This document shows, piece by piece, positions 23,560-33,883 of a stretch of 64,000 nucleotides of DNA. The notes beneath the pieces are model-generated. The model searched no databases, was not told the DNA's origin, and worked only from the letters and a program-made list of their open reading frames with translations. Every line of letters begins with the position of its first letter. The stretch's first letter is position 1. Both the position numbers and the translations under genes were made by a program. This stretch comes from Megamerina dolium. Its lineage: Eukaryota > Arthropoda > Insecta > Diptera > Megamerinidae. The stretch covers positions 118,061,018-118,125,017 of the forward strand of contig OY978525.1 in assembly GCA_963854835.1 (NCBI GenBank). Direction: 5' to 3'.

Positions 23560-23697
23560 CTGATTATTATTGGCTGTAACATCCAATGGCCTTGGACGAC
23601 GTCGATGTATTCGTTTACGTGCGGTTTGATAGATTTTCCAATATAGCACCAATATGACCAGCAATGGCACGTAGAAAGTGCAACAAGTTGCAAAAAC
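23560..23697 (-). CDS. 5-HT1A: Serotonin receptor 5-HT1 type: TM5 exon (46 codons)
   Basis: This exon encodes TM5 and the start of intracellular loop 3 of an amine receptor in the plasma membrane. On the minus strand an acceptor TAATAG precedes 23697 and a donor GTAAGTGTG follows 23560; 138 nt, phase 0 at both ends. The peptide begins VFATCCTFYVPLLVILVLYW: TM5 with the conserved Phe-Tyr-x-Pro, and A-T-x-x-T at the positions where amine receptors contact the ligand (5.42, 5.43, 5.46). It continues KIYQTARKRIHRRRPRPLDV, the basic G-protein-contact segment, and ends TANNNQ. It follows SYQ from the TM4 exon without a gap. The sequence is nearly what I recall for Drosophila 5-HT1A. Confidence 0.96.
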
Positions 23698-24235
23698 CTA
23701 TTATTATTTGTATGTATGTATGCGTGATGGCCATCATAGAGCAGCGGTACATCGATCAAGTACGTATAGTTAAATGTATGAAGAACGAGGTCGATAATGA
23801 AGTGGCAAGAAAAAAAAAAAAAAATGAAAAACAAACAAATTTTTTTCATTTTTATTATATGGTGTTATACATATTCATAGCTATTGTTTGTATGAAAATA
23901 GATGTAAAATACTACATTTTAAATGCATGTCTGTGCTTATGTTAATATAAAGTGCTTCTTGTATTATGATTGAGTGTAAAAATTGAATATGAGAAATGAT
24001 AGAAATACATATGAATATGAGTATAAAATGGAGGCAATGGAGTATAAAACTATAGGGAATCTTTTAGGCAGATAAAATATTTATATGGAAATATTCAGTA
24101 AAATCAAGAAAAAAATAAAAAACAATTTAACCCTTCTATTTTACGAATACTAAATATTTTTTCAAATTATATTTTTCATTTGATCTTTAAAATGAAATGA
24201 ATTAATTACAATTTTTTTATTTTTTTTTGACTCAC
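23698..24235 (-). other. 5-HT1A: 538-bp intron between the TM4 and TM5 exons
   Basis: Donor GTGAGTC at 24235 and acceptor AATAATAG ending at 23698 on the minus strand. It is short and AT-rich, with poly-A tracts and no transposon recognised, in contrast to the giant introns on either side. Confidence 0.92.
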
Positions 24236-24425
24236 TTGATAAGACACATCCTGTGAAACCATACATTTTTGCTGTTCGATACGTTGCAAATAATCTGGAT
24301 CCTTCCAACCAAATTGTGGTGCTAACGAAACAATCACAGCTGCTGACCACACAAAAAATATCATAAGAAAGACACGCCTACTGGTGCGCGAATGTATATA
24401 GTCTATATTTGTAACTGCCCAATAT
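24236..24425 (-). CDS. 5-HT1A: Serotonin receptor 5-HT1 type: TM4 and extracellular loop 2 exon
   Basis: This exon encodes the segment from just after the DRY arginine through intracellular loop 2, TM4 and extracellular loop 2. The acceptor CCTTACAG precedes 24425 and the donor GTGAG follows 24236. The 190 nt begin with the third base of the DRY arginine codon (CG|A), then YWAVTNIDYIHSRTSRRVFL, TM4 (MIFFVWSAAVIVSLAPQFGW) and KDPDYLQRIEQQKCMVSQDV-SYQ. The Cys in QKCMV is the loop-2 cysteine that forms the conserved disulfide with TM3. WAVTNIDY and APQFGWKDP are hallmarks of insect 5-HT1 receptors. 5-HT1B is the alternative; the RIEQQKCM segment and the loop-3 exon favour 5-HT1A. The preceding TM1-3 exon is not in the window. 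Confidence 0.96.
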
Positions 24426-24934
24426 CTGTAAGGAATAACAACAAAGAAGAAATTACGAAATTATAGCGACTTTTTCTACATTTCTAAATTTCATATTAAA
24501 GCCTTTTGAGTGATTGTTATTTAGTAGAAAAGTATTTTTTTCCTAGCTCTCATAGGCTAAACATAGAATAGAAAGCTTTGTGACGATCGTTATCATTTTT
24601 GGAGCACACTCATGAATCCAAAAGTTGGAAAAAGTGATTTTCAATCAATTTCTTATTATTTAAACGCAATATTTTGCCGCTCTACTGGTGAAATGTAAAG
24701 TGGCACAATATTATTTCTTCTATCTAACATTTCCCCAGAACATACTTATCTGCTATTTTCAACCCTTCGATGGGGGCCCTCTATAAAATTGAGGGTTTTA
24801 TAGAATTTAATTAATAAAGAAAATGCGAGTATTTTTAAATTGATCAAAATGTAGCTGCTTTATTCAGTGAATTTTAATAATTTTTTTTTTTATCTTAAAG
24901 TACTTTAAACAATTGATCATATTCTTTGATAATA

Positions 24935-25995
24935 CGAGGGCGGTCCCAGAATTAGCCGACCTAACAAAGAAAACACAACAAATTTTCGAAATTTTTTTCT
25001 TTATTTCTCAACATAATCTCCTTTTAGCTCTATACATTTTTCCCAGCGATATTCTATAGCTTCGATACCCTGTTTATAGTATGAACTGTCTAGCTCATTA
25101 AAATAGCCATCTACCGCAGACTCCACCTCTTCATTGTTTTGCAAATCGTCTACCACCAAGCCATTTTTTCAAATTTGAAAATAGAAAATAATCCGAAGGA
25201 GCTAAATCTGGCGAATAAGGTGTGTGCTAACCTTGCCTGCAGATGGAACTGCTGTCACTTTCTTTAGACACGATTCTCCCCTTTCCGTTCACTGTTCTGT
25301 GACTGCTCCTTTGTCTCAGGTGTAAAGTGGTGGACCTATGTCTCACCTTATATTACGAATCGAAGCAAAAACTTGGCTTTATTACTGTGAAACATCGCGA
25401 ATACTTTATAGAAACATCTTCACGATGTTGTTTTTGTTCTATTGTGAGCAAACGTTGCACCCATCTTGCACACAGCTCTTTCATCTCCAAATTTTCGGTC
25501 AATATACGATGTATAGCACTTTTTGAAATGCTTGTAATATCACCTAGCTCACGCAACTTCAGCTGACGATCAACCAATACCATTTTGTGGATTTTCTTAA
25601 CCATTTCTGGCATGGCCACCTCAATTGATTGACCACTACGGTGTTCGTCTTGGCAGCTCGTACGACCTCGTTTAGACTCTGCCACCCAATATTTTATGGT
25701 CGTAAACGAAGGAGCAGTCTTACACAGAGTAGAATCTAGTTCGGCTTTAATATTCGTTGGACTGAGAGCTTTCAAATGAAAGTATTGAATTACATAATGG
25801 TGACCAATTTTTTTTCATGTTTACAAATTCACTGAGATCGTTAACTTTCGATGGCTCCAAAAAGAAAACAAAATACTAAACAACGTGGCACCGTGAAACT
25901 TAACACACAGGTTGCCACTTTTCACCAAAATAATTTTTTTTCAAACTACTGCCGCCCTCTATATGTCAGGTCGGGTAGTTCTGGGATCACACTCG
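24935..25995 (-). mobile_element. Mariner, irritans-like family, copy 3, with dead transposase
   Basis: Opposite in orientation to copies 1, 2 and 4. TA flanks lie at 24933-24934 and 25996-25997; length 1061 bp. On the minus strand the transposase reads LSPTNIKAELDSTL, APSFTTIKYWVAESKRGRTS, PEMVKKIHKMVLVDRQLK, AIHRILTENLEMKELCARWV and LLTIEQKQHREDVSI. A short deletion and frameshift follow, so that the VTMDETW block is damaged. A larger deletion of roughly 230 bp joins the PSAGK segment directly to the SPDLAPS segment and removes FHQDNA. It ends 510 bp upstream of the TM4 exon. Confidence 0.92.
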
Positions 25996-25997
25996 TA

Positions 25998-27496
25998 TAA
26001 TAGAGAATTGTTTCTATTAACCCAATAAATGAAGTAACAAATTTTTGACAATTTTTATTATTTAATTTTTCAATTTTTTTTTATTTCATTGTTTTTTCAA
26101 AAACAAAAATAGAAATTGAAAAAAAAAACACAGAGACTAAAATGAATTTTCATGTTCGATATTCAGTTGCCATTTAAGAAGTTTTATTTTATTATAGTGA
26201 TTTTGTTGTTGTTGTTGTTGTTGAAGCATTTGGAACAACAATGGAAAACAGCAAATTGATTTCGTTTTGCATTTTTGTTTTTGTTGTAAAGTCTGAGTAC
26301 AGTATAGTACAGTTTAGAGTTTTTACTCGTTCAAATTCATTCAGACATTTTGCCCGATAACCAAAACGCATCGAACAACTAATCGAACAAATCAATGAAC
26401 GAATGAACGAATGAATGAACTTTGAAAAATATTTACAAGTAGCACGTAGACACATACTTGTACAGTATAAGAGTATACGATTACATTAGAGTGGTGCATA
26501 TTTATGGACTTTTTAAAATTGGTACTAGTTGTTGCTTTTTTAATAGTTTATTCTACGATTTAAGATTTTATGTAGAAGAAAAAATTTTATAATGTTTCAA
26601 TTTTAAATTAATTTGTAAATGACCTGTTATGTTTACAATATTTTTACTAATCACGGAGCTATATGATATATCATATGCATGTTTTTGAAACACAGAAGTA
26701 GATGAAATAGAAAAAGAGATATTTCAAAATATTGGTATTATTTTTTAAACTAAAATATCTTTCGAAACATAATTTTCATAGTCAAATTGAATAATAAAAA
26801 AAAAAATTTTAAACTCATGATCAATTTTATGTACTAAATATCATTTGAATTAGTCAACTCTGAGATTCAAGGTCACGCGGCCAGTTTTAAATACAATATT
26901 TTGTAATGAAATTTCGCCAATGACTTTTTGTTTGTTTAACTAAAAAAAGATAGAATTATTTATCTGAAAAAATGTGTCTTACATTATTTTTCGTAGAGTT
27001 AAAGACCACTCTGGAATACATTATACATACATATTGACTCGAAATGCATACTACATCGATGCAGATAGACAGACAGCGAAACAATGTAATGCACTCAAAC
27101 ATACACGTACACATTTATGTGTACTACACGTTTCCTAACTAACACTTTAGTTAGTTGTAACTAAAATACATGTTTGAACAGATGAATGGTCAGAAAAATG
27201 TTGGAATTGGCAGATAAATTATTATACAATTTCTGCAGCTTTTGCTTCGACACAATATTGCTACAATTTCCGTTTCAAAATAGTTTCTAATACTGATAGC
27301 TGTATGCGTTTACACATTTTTTGATACACATTTTAGCTTTATTATTTAATTTTCAATTTCACCATGATTTTGTTTTTCTTTTTTTTTTACAAAGAAACTT
27401 ATTTTGGGTTGATGGTTTTTTTCACAAGTTAAATTTTTGATGTGATTTTCCAAGTATTAAAATGTAATTTCTATTTACGAGAATTCAAAACTAAAA
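25998..27496. other. Intronic AT-rich sequence, no gene seen
   Basis: Contains a (TTG)n tract at 26202-26223 and repeated GAATGAACGAAT at about 26395-26420. No conserved frame. Confidence 0.65.
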
Positions 27497-29099
27497 AATC
27501 TCCTTACAGTCGGCTGGGGCCGACCAAACTATACCCTGCATATGTAGATTTATATATAAAAAGTTTACTCGAATATCCAACTTTTCTTTTATTTCCACTT
27601 TTCGAGAAACAATTTTTGCATATACTACTAATTTACACCCGAAATATGGTTGACTTTGACGAAGTAAAAGGATTTTAAGATAATTCCGAGGCTTAGTATG
27701 GGAGCTATATAAAAAGTGGGCGTGGCTTACCACTTTCTAGTAAATCCAATTAATTTTTCAATGTTAATCCACACCTTAAATTTGGTGTCCTACGTTGAAT
27801 AGTTTCTAAGTTATGGTGGTTAACATTTTTGTTTAATTTCCTCAACTTTGTATGGGAGCCCCAATAAGAAGTGGGCGTGGTACGCTGATTTTTCGCCAGA
27901 TTATTTCCGACTACGATATTAATTTAAGTGTCAATTATGGTTATTGTAGACATAAGATTGCCTAAGTTACAGCTGTTTCAATTTAAAATTTGTATGGGGG
28001 CTACGATAAACACTGGGCGTGGTTCGCCCATTTTCTGTGAGCCTAGTTGCTCGTACAATACTAATCCATACCCTAAGTCTCGTTGTCCTAGGCTAAATGG
28101 TTTGTAAGCTATGGAGCTTAAAATTTTAGTTTAATTCACTCGACTTTGTATGGGAGACCCATGAAGGAGTGGGCGTGGCACACTGATTTTCTGCCAGATT
28201 TTTGCCGACTACGATATTAATTTAAGTGTCAATTATGGTTATTCTAGACAGAAGATTGCCGAAGTTACAGCTGTTTCAATTTAAAGTTTGTATGGGGGCT
28301 ACGATAAACAGTGGGCGTGGTGCGCCCATTTTCTGTGAGCCTAGTTGCTCGACCAATACTAATCCACACCTTAAATCTCGTTATTCTACGCTGAATAGTT
28401 TGCAAGTTATAACCGGTAACATTTTTTTTTAATTTCCGCAACTTTGTATGGGAGACCCAAAAAGGAGTGGGCGTGGCACATTGATTTTCTGCCATATTAT
28501 TTCCGACTACCGTGTTAATCTAAGTGTCAATTATGGTTATTCTAGACAGAAGATTGTAGAAGTTACAGCAGTTTCAATTTAAAAGAAGTACAGACACTTT
28601 GTATGGGAGCTACGCTAGAAAGTAGGCGTGGCTCATCCACTTTTGGTGAGGTTATATAGTAGTATAATATAACTCTATGTGCAAAATATTGTTGTCCCAA
28701 GTGGTATATTGTGTGAGTTATAGCAAGTTAAAGATTTTGAAAATTTCGAGGTTAGTCGCTTTGAATGCTTGGTGTGGGCGTGGTTATTGACCGATCATGC
28801 CCAATATCAATCCCCTCCGTACCCTTGGATCGTAGATTACTTATGCCAAATTTCATCGAAATAGCTCAATATTTACTCAAGTTATCGTGCGAACCAGCCA
28901 GGTGACAGACAGACGGACGGACGGACGGACGGACGGACGGACGGACGGACGGACGGACGGACATCGTTAAATCGAAAATTTAATCGACGCTGATCACGAA
29001 TATATATCCATGTCTATATCTCCGGAGATTCCTTCAAGTGGACACAAACATCTGACCGAAATGAATATACCATGCATATTGCATTATGCAGGGTATAAA
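27497..29099 (-). mobile_element. 1.6-kb interspersed repeat with TATACCCTGCA ends, copy B
   Basis: Same repeat as 4701-6330, inverted. It begins (plus strand) AAATCTCCTTACAGTCGGC, followed by ACTATACCCTGCATATG, and ends GCATTATGCAGGGTATA. The internal blocks occur in the same order as in copy A, and by eye the two copies differ at only scattered positions over 1.6 kb, apart from the microsatellite length. It starts about 3.1 kb upstream of the TM4 exon. Confidence 0.87.
28913..28962. repeat. (GGAC)n microsatellite inside copy B
   Basis: About 12 units of GGAC, the reverse complement of the (TCCG)n tract in copy A. Confidence 0.95.
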
Positions 29100-29414
29100 A
29101 ACGGTAAATTATATTATGAGAAATTTTCAATTTTTTTTTTCTTTTTGGAAATTTTGAGTGAAATCATATATCAAGTTGACAGTTTTATATTAGTTTTGAC
29201 TTATTTTATTGAAGTAGTTACAAAAAAAAAAAAAAACTTATTTGAAATAAGCATAAAAACTTAATAAAAATTTTCTTTTTCGAATTCGACGATAGAACAA
29301 AAAAAAAAAAATTCAAATATAGACATAAAGCAAATTAATAAGTGGGCGTTGTCAACTTTAGGCTTTATTGTGTTTTTCTCTTTCGACTTAAAAAAAATTT
29401 TTTTTGAGGTTTTA

Positions 29415-30373
29415 CGAGACTACTCTTTATATTTCGGAAATATAAAGATGATGTGTGAGAGCTCGCATTGTCATGATGAAGCATTCTTCATCAAGACAAT
29501 GCGTCTTCTTTGGCGGTTGGTTTTGCGAATTTCTCTGAAGACTTCCGGCAAACAAATGGTCGTGTACCACTCAGAATTGACAATCCTACGATGCTCAAGC
29601 GAAACAGTGGCCACATGACCCATTCGGCAGAAGAAACAGGCGACCATTTGTTTCGATGTGCTGCTGGTCCGAACAACTTTTGTTGGATTTGGCTCATCTT
29701 GGAACACCCACATGGTCGATTGCTGTTCTGTTTCCAGTTCATACGCATATATCCATGATTCGTCACCAATCACGGTGTTATATACGTCTTTTAAAGCACC
29801 ACGATCGAACTTTTGAAGCATTTCCTTACACCAATCGACGCGAGCCTTTTTTTGAGCTATCGATAAATTATGGGGTATCCAACGACTGCAAATTTTTTTT
29901 TACAACTAATTGCTCATGCAAAATCGAATGTATTAAAGTGGAACTAATGTGCAAGGATGCCTCTCTCTCTCACGATATGGCAAAACAACCGATTTTGGAC
30001 GACCTTCACGGAATTCGTCGGCGACCGTACTACGACCACGATTGAATTCACAATACCACAATACGATATACTGTGGTTTTGGATGGATGGTGGTTTATCG
30101 CCATACAAGGAACTGCGTTCATCGAAAATTCTTGTCAAGATAATCCACTTCGAAAGTTGTGAAAAATTATACAACGAAAACCTTCTCTTGAAATTTCCAT
30201 TTTTTGGCCAAATTGATTTTCTTAACTCACTGTAAACGAAATAAATAGCACTTGTACATCAAAACGTTGTGAGGACGTTTCTGCTAAAAAATGTAAAACT
30301 TTATTATGGTGTTGCCAGATTTAGCTATTGACATTAGTGTTGTCGGATTCCGAAATATAAATAGTAATCCTCG
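29415..30373 (-). mobile_element. Mariner-type relic (DD34D group), third lineage
   Basis: The ends are imperfect inverted repeats: CGAGACTACTCTTTATATTT at 29415, and at the right end the reverse complement of CGAGGATTACTATTTATATT. The left flank is TA and the right AA. On the minus strand the transposase shows LWYCEFNRGRSTVADEFREG near the N-terminus, then MLQKFDRGALKDVYNTVIGD and ESWIYAYELETEQQSTMWVF (first Asp in GDES), and GHVATVSLEHRRIVNSEW. At the HHDNASSHT motif (second Asp) the sequence is disrupted by an inverted duplication, and the C-terminal third is missing. Confidence 0.85.
29464..29503. repeat. 18-bp inverted repeat at the second catalytic motif
   Basis: CGCATTGTCATGATGAAG (29464-29481) and its reverse complement with one mismatch (29486-29503) surround a 4-nt loop. 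One arm encodes the HHDNA block of the mariner transposase, the other is an inverted copy of it. The next palindrome, at 29425-29447, has 11-bp perfect arms around one base and overlaps the element's end. Confidence 0.85.
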
Positions 30374-31476
30374 AAGTGCTCCTTTTAACGTTGCCTTTAC
30401 TTTTCTATACTTTTATGTACTTTCATAAAATCTTCCGAATAAGAATTTCTTAGTAATTTTTATACATTATTATCATCCCTGTTGTCATCAGCTTCATCGT
30501 AATGATTAAAATACATACCTGTTTTTCTTTTGATAAATAAATAACAATTTGAAAATCAAATCTGTTGAATTTCAATGGCAAAAAAAAAAATTTACTTTTT
30601 GAACCTATTTTAAGATTATAGTACGGTACATTTATCTATCTGATAATGTGAAGTATTGTATTTAGAATTTTGAAATAGTCAAGTAATAATCATCAATATG
30701 AACGTTTTTTCGCAAATTATAAATAAATTAAAAATAATACAATCGATATTCGATACTCATCGAAATCAATATACACAAAATATATTTCCATTACAATATA
30801 TTTCGAATGATTGTAGATTGATTAAATAATCTCTAGTGCTTCTCTCTCTCTCTCTCTCTCTCTCTGCATTTCCTCGTCTCCTTACATTATCATATTTAGA
30901 AATGTTAATTTATTATAGAAAATTGCATTAATTTCTAAAATGTAATTTCAATTATCACCACACATTAACACACACACACACACACACACACATACTCATA
31001 GACATGTAAAATAATCTAATATTTGTAAACAGTTTCAATTAAAATAGTAAAATTGCATACGACAATTTACTACCACAATCATCATTAACAATGCGACATG
31101 ACAATCCCAAAGTGCGAAATATGCAAATAGTATATACACATAGAAATATCCATTGAAATATCCACTGAAATTAGATCTTTTCAAAAAATTTTTAATATTA
31201 TATTTTTTTATTCATATTTTGATGGAAATTATTTTTCAAATAAATCGTCAATTATTTATAGTAAAATTTTTCAGGGATACTTTTACAGAAAGCTGAATTT
31301 GTTTTTTTTTTTTTTTTGTATGAGAAAGAAATTATTATATTTAAAATTATTGTGTTACTACATTCTGAAAATAAAATTTTATATATTGACTCATTTTTTT
31401 TTTAAACCGGTTTAATTATACATGCATTTGTCTAGTGGCGGATATTATTAGGATATATTAGGGTTATTAGATAATG
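30374..31476. other. Intronic sequence with microsatellites, no gene seen
   Basis: Holds (CT)n at 30839-30865 and (CA)n at 30969-30992, T-runs, and AT-rich filler. Confidence 0.7.
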
Positions 31477-32025
31477 GAGCCTTATAGCTTAGACAGACGG
31501 CAGCGTTAATCCGGATTAATGAGTTAATTCGAATTACCTCGGTCATTAACTGCATCTAATCCACATTAGCTCTAGAGTTGATTCTCAAAATTAAAGAGGA
31601 TTAGGCAATTTTCGATGGCAACACTGCTGAAAATTAACAGCTATTTTCTATTGTGATTTTTTTCTCGATGCAATTTAGAAAATAATAGGTGTGTTCGCTA
31701 GAAAAAAAACTTTCAACAATTGTTCGCAATTTTCGATAGGAAAAACGTTGACGGACAAATAAATCCAGATGACAATTGAGTACTTTCAATGTCAATTTAC
31801 AAGTTTCTGATAGTTTTCAGTTCGCGTACTTCTTGTATATATTCTCATATCGAGAGTGACAGATGACAGAAATGGTAATGTAAGTAAGTAATAGTAAATG
31901 TAAACCTAATAAAACAGGAATCAGATGTTTACTTAATCCGCGGTATTGCCGTTTGTCAGGTTAGTATTTTATTTGGATTAAGTGTACCTTTAATCCGGAT
32001 TAAGGCTGTCGTATTTCTAGGCTCT
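31477..32025. mobile_element. Short non-coding DNA element (MITE-like)
   Basis: The left side carries GAGCC followed by ACGGCAGCGTTAATCCGG and ATTAA. The right side carries TTAATCCGGATTAAGGCTGT and ends GGCTC, so the two sides are inverted over at least 23 bp with two mismatches, after GAGCC at each extreme. The palindrome TTAATCCGGATTAA is present at both sides. About 550 bp, no coding capacity. I could not define the target duplication, so the superfamily is unassigned. Confidence 0.6.
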
Positions 32026-32669
32026 TACATATAAATTGTGATTTTGGGGTACATATTTCGTCATCATAATTTTGTAAAGTATGAAAAATTGAAAAAAAAT
32101 AAAATGAAAAATATCCTCTGCAATATCTTTCACTACTAAAAACACTCTTTAGTATATGGAATGGTTTAACTTTCTAAAGGATCATACAAATTTGTTGAAT
32201 AGAGACAAAATTTACAAAATTTGCATAAAATCTAAAAGTATGAACTTTCTAATTGCGCCTCTCATAGTATACCATATACATAACATACACATATATTGTA
32301 TGTGTTGTTGTTGTGAGTATTATGTTACCTGCTGTCAATTGTGTATTGTTCAGTATCAGCATCACAAAAATGGCATTTAACATGAAAACATACTCGTACA
32401 AAGTTAATTGTAAATGTAGAAAGCGTCAAGTGTAAACAATAACAATTATAATGATTATAAGTTGACACTTGTCTATACATACATACGAGTCAAATGGTCA
32501 AATCTAAGTACAAATTTATAGTACATATTTATATGTAGAGAAAAGGAGTTAAAAGAAATTATTTAGTCAATTAAGTAAAATTTTCTTTTATAATACATTT
32601 TAATTGAATAGTTTATATTTTTGTTTTACAACTAAATCTAATTTCTCGTGAAATATATGCGAGAGTATA
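32026..32669. other. Intronic AT-rich sequence, no gene seen
   Basis: Only low-complexity open frames. Confidence 0.65.
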
Positions 32670-32671
32670 AA

Positions 32672-33881
32672 CGAGGGTGGTCCCAGAACTACCCGACCTG
32701 ACATATAGATGGCGGCAGCAGTTTGAAAAAAATTACTTTGGTGAAAAGTGGCAACGTTATTAAACAAGTTTCAAGGTGCCACGTTGTTTAGTAATTTTTT
32801 TTTTTTTGGAGCCATCGAAAGTTAACGACCTCAGCGAATTTGTAAACATGGAAAAAATTGGTCACCATTATGTACTTTCAATACTTTCATTTGAAAGGTA
32901 TCAGTCCAACGAATATTAAAGACGAACTAGATTCTACTCTGGGGGAGTTTGCTCCTTCGTTTACGACCATAAAATATTGGGTGACAGAGTTTAGCCGTAC
33001 GAGCTGCCGAGACGAACAACGTAGTGGTCAACCAATTGAGGTGACCACACCAGAAACGATTAAGAAAATCCACAAAATGGTATTGGATGATCGCCGGCTG
33101 AATGTGCGTGAGCTAGGAGAAATTACAGGCATTTCAAAAAGTGCTATACATCGTATATTGATCGAAAATTTTGAGATGAAACAGCTGTGTGTAAGATGGG
33201 TGCCGCGTTTGCTCACGTTTGGCGATGTTTCACAGTAATAAAGCCGAATTTTTGGGTCGATTCGTAACCATGGATGAGACATGGTTGCACCACTTCACAC
33301 CTGAGACAAAGGAGCATTCAAAACAGTGGACTGAAAGGGGAGAATCGTATTCAAAGAAGGCGAAGACAGTTCCATCTGCAGGCAAGGTTATGGCGTTTGT
33401 TTCTTGGGATGCACGTGGGATAATTTTTATTGATTATCTTCTAAAAGGAAAAACAATCAACGGCGAGTATTATGCTTACAGCGTGGCAGCGTTTAAGTGT
33501 TGAAATGAAAGGAAAAAGGCCACATTTGGCGAAAAAGAAAGTATTGTTTCATCAAGACAATGTTCCAGTTCACACATTCGCTATTGCAATGGTCAAAATC
33601 AATGAGTTAAAGCTCGAATTGCTTTAGCACGCACTTTATTCAGCCAGATTTAGCTCTTTCGGATTATTTTCAATTTCCAAATTTGAAAAAATGGCTTGGT
33701 GGTAGAAGATTTGCAAACAATGAAGAGATGAAGTTTGCGGTAGATGGCTATTTTAATGAGCCAGACAGTTCATACTATAAACTGGTTATCGAAGCTATAG
33801 AATGTTGAGAAATGAAGAACAAGTTTCCCCAAATTTGTTGTGTTTTCTTTGTTAGGTCGGGTAGTTTTGGGACCGCCCTCG
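32672..33881 (+). mobile_element. Mariner, irritans-like family, copy 4, with dead transposase
   Basis: Begins CGAGGGTGGTCCCAGAAC and ends in the inverted sequence, with TA after 33881. Length 1210 bp. Start codon ATG at 32848 (MEKIGHHYV); an extra base then shifts the frame. Segments: FHLKGISPTNIKDELDST, TTPETIKKIHKMVLDDRR, KSAIHRILIENFEMKQLCVR. A deletion removes the KEQKQRREDVS region. VTMDETWLHHFTPET (first Asp) and IFIDYLLKGKTINGEYYA follow. Unlike copies 1-3 it still encodes the VLFHQDNVPVHTF block (second Asp) near 33540-33580. The third Asp block (DYFQF) is out of frame. Confidence 0.93.
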
Positions 33882-33883
33882 TA

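Noticed and set aside
24162..24350. 62-codon minus-strand frame overlapping the TM4 exon
   Set aside because: A different frame from the receptor. The exon's real frame gives the TM4 sequence with proper splice borders.
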